DNA of 64,000 nucleotides from positions 26,503,501-26,567,500 of the forward strand of contig NC_091665.1 of the NCBI RefSeq assembly GCF_042453785.1, in the 5' to 3' direction. Under the pieces are notes generated by a model, which saw nothing but the letters and a program-made list of their open reading frames with translations, was not told the DNA's origin and did no database searches. A program made the position numbers and the translations under genes. This DNA comes from Malus domestica. Lineage: Eukaryota; Streptophyta; Magnoliopsida; Rosales; Rosaceae. Positions 55,441 to 64,000 of this stretch are shown here, in pieces; positions within the stretch are counted from its first letter, which is position 1; every line of letters begins with the position of its first letter.

Positions 55441-58192
55441 GAGGTATGTTGAGTCGGGAAAGATATTGAAAACTTCTGTGTGGGAAATCATGTGAATTTA
55501 CAAGAGCGAATTCATATGAGTTATCAAATTATGAACTGCAGCAATACTAAGTAAATGAGCTAGGCATAATTGAAAGACTATTAAGGGTTTTAGGATCGGA
55601 CAAACTAAAACGTTATGGAGGAAAAAATGTCATGCAAATGAAATTTGAATTAAAAGGAAGTTAACTTAAATGTATAACTGCATGTAACTGCCTTAATGAT
55701 GGGATGTGGCAGTTACCAAACTATTTGGGATTTGGTGTCTCTTCTCGGTACATATATGGTGTTCGTGTCAGTGAAAAAGGGAAGACATTTCTCATTGCGA
55801 ACCATGGCTGGAAGTTCAGGTTTGCATGCTTATTCAATGCGTATCAGTTTCATGTTAGGGTTCGTATACTTAAACTGCATTCATTGCAGTAAATGCTAGG
55901 GTTATTCGAGTATGTTATATATTTGATTACATGTGGTTTAGTAACTTAATTGATTGAATCCTAAATTTACATAAAGTCAACATTTGGTATCAGAGGCGAT
56001 CAATTACAGTGCTAAACTCATGATCATGATGAACTTGAATTCAACTTGCTTCTGTGCATGTTATTCCGCTGCCTTTAAAATTGTGAATAGATCAAATATG
56101 CATATAGTTAAGCTAAAGACACAAATATGTAGATTAGTAATTCAGTATACTAGTACTTCAGTTTGATTGGGGATTAATTCAAGTGAGGTTTATAATGATA
56201 TTAACTTCATAAGAAATTTGCATGACTAATCAATTAGTTTTGTTTCTGATTTTGCTCTCCTGTCTCAGTAGTCATTTAATCATACATGACTAATTAACTA
56301 TGAAAAATTGATGCATAATTTGTGGAATGATTGAGAATGACAGAAAGCATCTAGTGACAAGGACAAGAACATTGTACAAATGAATGAGGTTTGTAGTAAT
56401 TATGTGACAATTCTCATTTGTATTTTATTTATTCTTATATGAGAATTATTGTTGGTCATGTGATATATATATGTGTGTGTGTGTATGTTTATAAAGAAGT
56501 GGTGAGCATATGAAGGCATGAGGTATGTAATTCACTCGAAGTATATGTGACTTAATTAATAAGCATGTATTACATGTATTATTGTTTGTTAGTTTCTCAT
56601 ACGCCTAAAGAATTTAAACAATATTTTGATAAGTCAATTTTTTTAGTGCCATAAGGGGAGAAGAACATAAATTATTCAAAGCTAATGTATGACATGTATA
56701 GGAGACATTTCTTTTGGAAGAAAATAGTTTTGGTTCCTTTATTTAATTTGGTATTTACAAGGCTAATGCATGACTTTTTAATACTAATGTTTTAGTAGTC
56801 TTGTACTATGGAAAGAAAGGTGCAAAGGAAAGGAACCCGTTTGACTTAAGAAAGTATTTAGGTGATATCACAAATTGGCATTTGAATTAAAGCAAGCGTA
56901 TTGTTTATATAAAGTGTTTTTATTTTGAAGCAATTAGCTCCATCATTTTCTCCCATAAGTATTGACATCCTTGTGGTGGATGTATAATATTACAATTCTT
57001 ATACAACTTGTTCTATATGTGATTAATCTCTTTCAAGAATACTGTCAGGTTTCTCGAGATTAATTGAATGTCAAAGGGAGTATTGAAGGAATTAGTGCCA
57101 TTTCTTGGAAAGACTTGAAGCTCGAATTAGATTATCATAATTTTGCCACTTACAGTTAATTAATCCATGTGACTTTTTGTATTGTTTTAGGGCGGAGTTG
57201 ATCAATGCCTTTTCAACTAAGCAAGCTGCGACGACTTAGTTGATGATGGGACTGTGTTTTTGAGTTACTTCAGCCAACATTGCATCTTAATTAGAATGGG
57301 ATAATCTTCTTGCCCACAAGTGTGGATTATTTCTTTTAGTTTAATTAAGATGGCATAGTATGGGTTTTATTTCACAGAAGTTGTGAAAATCTTGCCCACA
57401 GGTCTTAAAGTTTTTCATGAAGGTACTCTTGTGACATAATATAGTACTAGAAACTAGTTAATTTTCTTGCCTATAGGTGCAAATTAATTTAGTTTCATGA
57501 AGTTTATTGGGGATAAAGTTTCATGCCTTTAGTTACAAATATATCCACTACGAGGCACATAATGGTTGTGGTTTTGAGGCATGAAAATCAGTTGCATCAT
57601 GACGTATTTTTGTGTATCTTCATGAGACTTGTTGATGCAAAGTATTGGACCCATGAAGGTTAATCAAGGATTGCTAAGGTACGCATTGTTTAAGTATAAT
57701 GCTTATACATATTTTCAATTCGAACTATGATGTTTGGAGGATGAAATTTGATTACTTGAGTTTCCTTTGGACATCGAAATTGAAATAATATGAAATTAAA
57801 TTTGTTACGGATGTATAGATTCATGATAGATGCACATATATTTTATTTTTGGCAAATTGTATGTCTTCATTAAAATCGGTTGAGTGACATGTCTAATGGT
57901 TACTAAATGACCTGAATTTTTGATATGTTCAATACGTATATGTCTGAAAATTTTTCGTAATTTTTTGCCATGTATTGTAATTATGGTGAATTTATTAGTA
58001 ACACATGCTCGTACAGACAGTTTTATTGGCAGACTGTGTTGGTCTTTTGAGATGTTACTTTAGACTACTATTTTGTCCCAAAATAACTTGTATATTTATT
58101 TTATGAAGATTAGTATGTCTATTTTGATCTGTATAATTTTGGTAGCAATCAAGCTTATAAATTAATTATAATAAATTCTAAAGTAAGTGTAA
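55441..58192. other. Gene-poor stretch
   Basis: 2.7 kb of AT-rich sequence. Only short open frames without recognisable domains (for example 55696-55899 and 55984-56166). A (TG)n run lies near 56,470-56,485. Nothing else can be supported. Confidence 0.5.
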
Positions 58193-60328
58193 CTCATTGG
58201 TGAAATTCTGTTTGACAACTTCATGGAATGGACAATCTAAAGGGCTAATATACCCGGAACGTGGATTGCGCCAAGGCTGCCCTCTTTCTTCATAATTATT
58301 TCTCATTTACGCGGAAGGTTTCGGAAGTCAAAGAGAAAATTTGTGGGGTGTGGATGGCTGCTAGGGCACCTTCCATATCTCACCTATTTTTTTTTGCGGA
58401 TGATAGGTTTCTTTTCTTGAATGTCACAAGGGGTTCGTGTGAAAGAGTTAATGAAATTCTCTGGGTATATGAAGAGGTGTCTGGGCAAAAAGTTAATTTT
58501 TCCAAATCCACGATTGCGTTGAGCCCTAATACGATGAAGAATCTAAAATCATGGTGGCTTCTTACTTGGAAATGCCAATTGTACAGTGCCATGAGAAATA
58601 CTTAGGCTTACCGACGGAGGTGGACAAAGGACAAAAACAACTATTTGGGGCCATCAAAGAAGTTGGGAAGAAAGTCTGGGTGGAAAGAAAAGCTCATTTC
58701 TAGAGCGAGTAAAAAAATTTTGATCAAAGCCGTTTTGCAGGCAATACCTATATATACCATGAGTTGCTTTTGGACATCCAAGGGAACGTGCAAGGGGATC
58801 CATGCTTTTCTAGCAAATTATTGGTGGTTCAAAGGGAAGAATGAGAAAGGTGGGAAAATTTATGTCGGGGCAAGTACAAGGGTGGCTTGAGTTTTTGGGA
58901 TTTCAAATGTTTCAATCAGGCATTCTTGTAAAGCAAGTATGGTGGCTCTTTACTAATAATGGGTCCTTGGTGGAACAAGTTTATCGTGCTCGCTACTATC
59001 CGACTAATACACTTCTCCACGCGGGGGTGGGTGTTCGATCGTCTTTCATTTGGCAGTCTCTTGTATGGGGGAAAGAGTTATTGCTAAGGGGATTACGTTG
59101 GCCTATTGGTAATGGGATTGCCGTGTCCGTCTACAATGATCCTTGGATTCCATGACCAATGAGTTTCAAAATATGTTCACTACCTATTTCGCGGACCCAT
59201 TGTCGAGTTTTTTTATCTAACTAACGGATGCGAGGAGTAGCGGGAAGAGATATTACACTCGGCATTTTGGCAGGAGGAAGCCGAGGCTATTATGCAAATT
59301 CCTTTGGGAACTCAACAAGGTGTAGACAATCTCATCTGGCCTTACGAAAAACACGGACGATACGCGGTCGAAAGTGGGTACTCTCTTGCCCGGTTAATAA
59401 AGAACCGCGAACAAGGATCGGTGGAATGATCTATTGGTCGAGATAAAAACGTATGGTGCAGTATATGGGCTCTAATAGTGCCAAATAAGATCAAATCCTT
59501 GATGTGGAGAGCTATATGTAATTTCGTTCCAAGCAATCAAGTTCTTTTCCAAAAATAAAAAATAAAAAATAAAAAGTGGTTTCCTCACGGACCTCACCTG
59601 TATGCTGTGTATGTGGAAGGGCAGCAGAAACGCTGCTACATGCCGTCTGGAAATGTGGCAGTGCAAAGGAAATTTGGGGTTCTACAGGTTGGGCGGGCGT
59701 CCACGGAGAATGGAAACTGATGGAGTTTAAAGATTTATGGATCGATGAAATTCTATCAGGTAACAAAGAGGATCGTAACTACTTTGCTATGTTGGTGTGG
59801 AGTATTTGGGCAGCAAGATGTGAGGATCTTTTCGATGGGGAGAAGTGTAGTCATGTAATTCGGAATCGAGCAAGGAATCTTCTTCTTGATTTTCAAGATT
59901 CCAACAAGATTGATCAAGTGCGGGACAATGAGGCTATGGAGGAACAGTGATGGCAGCATCCACCAAGGGGCGTATTCAAAGTTACTATTGATGGAGCAAT
60001 ATCGTTGAAGGGATTGAATAAAGGTGTAGATGTTATTAGAAATGACGATTGTTGTGCGACACAACGCTATGGTTATTTTGATGCCTTAACAACCTAATTG
60101 CGCGCGGCGAATGAGGATTTATTGTTTGCATATGATGCAAGATTCACTTCTATTATATTGGAACTATTTTTCAAAAGCCTAGTGGATTTAATTGTTGCAA
60201 ATGAGGTTCATCTTGATAGGGATGGTAGAATATTGGAGGCGATTGATATTTTGAAGAGGTTTCTCTTATTTTTCATACATGGGTGGAGGAGGAGCCACTT
60301 TGGCTTGTTCCTTTTCTGGAAGTAGATT
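58193..60328 (+). pseudogene. L1-type LINE relic: reverse transcriptase C-terminus, zf-RVT and RNase H region
   Basis: In shifting frames: TSWNGQSKGLIYPERGLRQG (RT, near 58,220), SISHLFFFADDRFLFL (the FADD catalytic motif, near 58,375), SGQKVNFSKS, YLGLP near 58,600, KEKLISRASKKILIKAVLQAIP near 58,690, WQSLVWGKELL near 59,050 and WPIGNGIAVSVYNDPWIP. Then comes a zinc-binding zf-RVT segment CCVCGRAAETLLHAVWKCG near 59,600, and a degraded RNase-H-like tail (RGVFKVTIDGA near 59,970). The 5' half with endonuclease is missing. An AAAAAT expansion at about 59,551-59,575 splits the zf-RVT part. Many frame breaks show it is dead. Confidence 0.88.
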
Positions 60329-60419
60329 TGGAGAATGATAATTGAATGTAAGTGGGAAGCATCTTGGCGAAGTACTCTTTTTCCCCTCTACATTGGTTTT
60401 TAATGATGCTTCCCTTACT

Positions 60420-60437
60420 CCCCCCCCCCCCCCCCCC
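60420..60437. repeat. Poly(C) tract
   Basis: 18 consecutive C. Such runs are unusual in this AT-rich context and prone to sequencing and assembly length errors. Confidence 0.95.
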
Positions 60438-60624
60438 AATCTTCTTGTACTCTGTTATATTTACAGAAATAAAAATTCAGTTTCAGATCATTATCCATCT
60501 CAAAATATATTGTGGGGTTCAACAAGTGCTTCTGTTAATAGATGTTGGGTGAATAAATAAACAATTTTTTTAATAGAATATATTGCAAGATCCAATTTGC
60601 TAATTAGAATAAGTAGCAATAAAA

Positions 60625-62320
60625 AATCAGTTGTTACTGTTTCAGTTTGCTAACTGGGTTGCTACTTGTTGGAGACGATTTTATCCTATGTTGCCTAGCA
60701 AATATAGTTTGCTAATCCTTTGCTACCTCTACTGGAGATCCTGTGAGATGGCCCATGGCTCCCTACTCTACACTCTTTCTGATGTAGCCAAGAAATTAGA
60801 TTATTTTAGATACAATAAAGATTAAAATGAAAGAAGTGACATTTAATTAAGAAAAATGATTGGAGAATGGGTAATTTATAAGTTCAAGGATTATTTACTT
60901 TTGTCATATCTCAAAAGTGAATGTTATGGTTTTTTCAGGTCGTTCCACTTAATGTAACTTTGATTGGGCGTGCTAATTTTAGGCCTATAAAGCATGAATT
61001 CAAAGAGAATGACGAGAATTTAAGTTTTTAGGACATTTTAATTTCAATATTATGTTATTTGTTTAATTCTTTTCATATTTGAACTCCTAGAATTATAAGC
61101 ACCACCTTTAGGGTGCTAGGTTTGTAATCTTTCATACTTTCAATCAATAAAGTTTAAAGTTCTTTCTATTTTCTAGTGGATTCTTAATTACTAATGGATT
61201 TTTTTTTTGAACGAACGACATTATCTACACTAATGGGGTGGATGGATGGGTTAAGTTTCACAATGTGCTAGTAATAATATAGTTTAAATTCCTTTTTACC
61301 GAGAATCGAACCTAAAATTTTTCATTTGTAAGTGAAAAGAAATATCATTAAATCGTAGTTCGTAATTACTAATGGATTTTAGTGCATGCTTTTGGATTTT
61401 TCGTTTGCTGATCCTTTTTATTGTAAATTTTGTTGGATCACTTTTAAACACTACAAGACAAACTGGCATTTTATAGTATGCCAAAAATGTGATAACAGGA
61501 GACGAACATTTTAGAAAGGACAACACACATAACACAATAAAATATTGAGGTATTCGCAGATTTATCCTTTTAAACTTATAACTCATTGCTAATTTTTTCT
61601 CTTCAACTTTTATTTTAGTCATTTATCCCCGTAAAAGTTGATTAATGCCCCCGTTGTCAAATTTTGAAATTTTCCATGCAAATTTATCACATGGCAAACA
61701 TATGAGCCATTAATAAGGATTAAAAGGGTGAAATCAACGCTCATCTCCTAATCCTGTGTTCCCAACTTCATTCCTCCATTCACCATCCAATTCTTACCTA
61801 ATTTCCCCAATATTAGGCCCCAAATTGTTCTTACATAAGTGAAGTTGTGGTTTCAATGTGAATTTCGTAAACGGCATTGAATGGACAGGGAGGATCCAAT
61901 CCCATCAGATTAAAAATAAAATGAACAAAATGAGTAGTTTGAGACATGGATGACTTCCTTCATGAGGATGTGAGCAAAGAAAGCTTATCCCTAAGGTCAT
62001 GGAAGTATACTTAGCTATGAACGTTGTAAACCCAAAACTTTTTTCAGTTGCATTGCTCATAAATCGTATCGTACCCCTAAGTAAAATTGCAAACCAAAAC
62101 CACAATAATGAGAGTTCACTCAAAGCGACACAAATGACTCGGAAAGGCAGATTGAGATGGAGCAGCTACAGAGTGTTGGATGCACCAGTTCGTGCAAATC
62201 TACCCAGCTAGACCATTTCCTCCCCCAACATCACCTCTCATGTTTCGATATTGGCTCTAAGCTATTATTTTAGTGGGCAAACTCACCTTTTTACATAAAG
62301 TAATGCTACATACGAGTAAT
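60625..62320. repeat. Dispersed 1.7-kb repeat, copy 2
   Basis: Counterpart of 31222-32866 in the same orientation. It lacks about 80 bp present in copy 1 near 61,015 and carries a SINE at 61203-61362. The minus-strand open frames in both copies (32432-32653 and 61905-62123) share SMTLGISFLCSHP, but that follows from DNA identity and no domain is recognised. Confidence 0.75.
61203..61362 (-). mobile_element. tRNA-related SINE 3 (minus strand)
   Basis: 160 bp flanked by an 18-bp perfect duplication TAATTACTAATGGATTTT (61185-61202 and 61363-61380). On the minus strand it has the B box AGGTTCGATTCTCG (61300-61313) and ends GTCGTTCGTTC plus A's. Copy 1 of the surrounding repeat has the unfilled site near 31,916 (TACTACTAGGGGATTT). 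Confidence 0.88.
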
Positions 62321-62324
62321 GCTC

Positions 62325-62636
62325 AAGGTTTTAAAAAAATGCTAGGCGCTAGGCGGGTTGGGGCCTAGCGCTTAGACTGTTAAACGGATTTAATTAAATT
62401 TATTATATAACATATAAATAAGTACTTACTTATACTTTAAAAAATAAATAAATACTTATTCAAAATTTAGGAAAGTTAAAACTTAAGCGACATTACCATT
62501 TTGAAAATTCACTAATTAAGTAGGTTATTCATAAAAGCCTTTAACGTAATTAAAATAAATAAATAAAAACAATGGAACTGCCTAACCCGCCTAACACATC
62601 TAGCCCCTACCCTAAGCCGATTTTTAGAACACTTGG
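62325..62636. mobile_element. Foldback MITE with CTAGGCG-rich ends
   Basis: The left end AAGGTTTTAAAAAAATGCTAG and the reverse complement of the right end (CCAAGTGTTCTAAAAATCGG) match imperfectly. GCTAGGCGCTAGGCGGGTT near the left is mirrored by AACCCGCCTAACACATCTAG near the right. No coding sequence. Dispersed foldback repeats of this kind are common in dicots. Confidence 0.65.
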
Positions 62637-64000
62637 AATATGAAAGTGTGAGAAAATTTACGTATGTAACGGATGAATTCGCAACATGAATGTGAGAGTC
62701 TTCTGTGAGCATTTGAATCAAACTCTTAATGAAAGCACCAAGTTATGGTAACAAGAATCTACCGTCTTCAATCTTGACGAATTTGTACCAACAAAACAAT
62801 CAACACTTTTGATCAAGGTCAAAGCCTCATGCGCCCACGAGGAGTGGGAGTGTGGCTAATGGATCTCCGATGCTTAAGTTAACTCAGAAAAGAGTGAGTG
62901 TGTTAGGGTTTAAGTGCCTAGCAAATGCTTACTAGTAAATGGTGGAGATGAGGTATTTATAGGAAGGTGGTTGGGCCTAGGGTTAGGGTTTTTCCTACAC
63001 ATAGCGGTTTCCTATTGACCAAGGTTATGTCATCCTAAATGAGAAAATAATATTCCCAATATGTTAATTGGGAGATAATATCTTGGGATGATGATGGAGG
63101 TATCATTGATTGATTGTGATGAGGATTCCTTACTCGTGTGAGTTGATCTTTAATTGAGAATGTATTAAAGATAGGATTTGATGATTAATCCTAACTTTAA
63201 TGCCTTTGATTTTACCATACCACGAGCAAGAGAGCTTTGATATGTCATAGCAATCTTTAGGGATGTTAAGTTGCACATGGGTGTATTAGTGTGGCCTGCC
63301 TATTTAATGAGAACATTTTTGTCTTATTGGAAAAAAATTTATGTGTCGTCTTTTGAATTTTTGAGATTATTTTTTGCTAAACACGTATCATATGAGAGAA
63401 AGAACTAGGGCTGGTTCGGTATGAGATACCAAACAAAAAACAACATGCCAAACCAAATCCAATGCGGAAGACTGATCCCGTACATAAATTATTGCTTGGG
63501 TACGGGATGACCTAACAAACCAATGCGAAAGACTGATCCCGTACAGAAATTATTGGTTTCAATTTGCTACACGGGTACCGAAATTCTAGGGAATGTCAGT
63601 TCTGGATTTTTTTGCTTTGGTATCGGTTTGGTTCGGTTCTATTTCGGTATTTTCGGTATTTTTTTCCACTCCTAGTAGGAATGTAACAACCTGTTCGTAA
63701 TTTTACTGTTTTTATGATTTTAAATGTGTGATTTTACAAAAATGCCCCTAGAGGCGAGGTTTTTTACTTTCGTTGACTTTTGTGTCGTGAAACGTTTGAT
63801 CTACTACGTTAGCATATTTGTGTAGTACTATATGAGCTTTTCAAAACAGAAGGTTAGTATGTTCAGAAAGAAAATGGTTTTACTTAGTATTATTATTATA
63901 AACTTTGGTCCACTCACTTTTCTGTTTTGCGCCACCTTCACAACTTTGAATTGAGGCTTATGATCCCTACGTTTAGGCATTCCCGTATACATACCTTCGA
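62637..64000. other. Intergenic, no gene
   Basis: No supported coding region. A 36-bp sequence beginning CCAATGCG and containing AGACTGATCCCGTACA occurs twice, 61 bp apart (63459-63494 and 63520-63555), next to a TTCGGTAT-rich low-complexity stretch (63,590-63,665). Confidence 0.5.

Noticed and set aside
55696-55899. Overlapping 62- and 67-codon frames
   Set aside because: Two frames over the same DNA, neither with a domain. Chance openness is likely.

Overview
This is plant nuclear DNA: AT-rich intergenic sequence, GT-AG introns, LRR receptor kinase genes, and Copia, LINE, SINE, Helitron and MITE debris. The gene content and the look of several short repeats suggest a woody Rosaceae genome (Malus/Pyrus type). 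That placement is inference; no database could be searched.

Left third (1-28,800): a tandem cluster of CLAVATA1-like receptor kinases and PP2C phosphatases, all on the minus strand. Receptor copy C (20561-23886) is intact, with two exons and 971 codons. Its neighbour PP2C (25615-27607) is intact, with four exons and 386 codons. Receptor copy A (102-7881) has an open exon 1 exactly as long as that of C, but a 5,179-bp Ty1/Copia element (1953-7131) sits in codon 250 with two identical 535-bp LTRs and a GTTAC target duplication. Copy A is followed by a PP2C fragment containing only the last exon (10166-10735), so receptor and PP2C were duplicated as a unit. Copy B (15704-17534) is a 5'-truncated, frameshifted relic. 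The spacers hold a CACTA-like element carrying part of a hexose-transporter gene (about 11.45-13.58 kb), a 917-bp TIR element (17895-18811) and SINEs.

Middle (28,800-51,020): a PHT4-type anion transporter relic (29996-30465), one copy of a dispersed 1.7-kb repeat, then an old Copia element bounded by LTRs at 33195-33445 and 50790-51014 with GTGAT duplications. Its pol region is split by a 12.2-kb block (36484-48660) that carries an intact CGR1/CCDC86-like ribosome-biogenesis gene (41357-41956), MITEs, a 734-bp poly(A) retroelement, a long foldback, a LINE relic and a Helitron 3' end.

Right third (51,020-64,000): a head-to-head inverted duplication with about 1.95-kb arms made from a degenerate PP2C gene (51487-55440), a decayed L1-type LINE (58193-60328), the second copy of the 1.7-kb repeat with a SINE in it, and a foldback MITE. 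No functional gene was recognised there.

In the cell, copy C would act at the plasma membrane in CLE-peptide signalling, as CLV1 does in shoot meristems. The PP2C is a soluble Ser/Thr phosphatase and the CGR1-like protein is nucleolar. The striking architecture is in the mobile DNA: a very recent hit in a receptor gene, a host gene embedded in a retrotransposon, and a PP2C hairpin locus.
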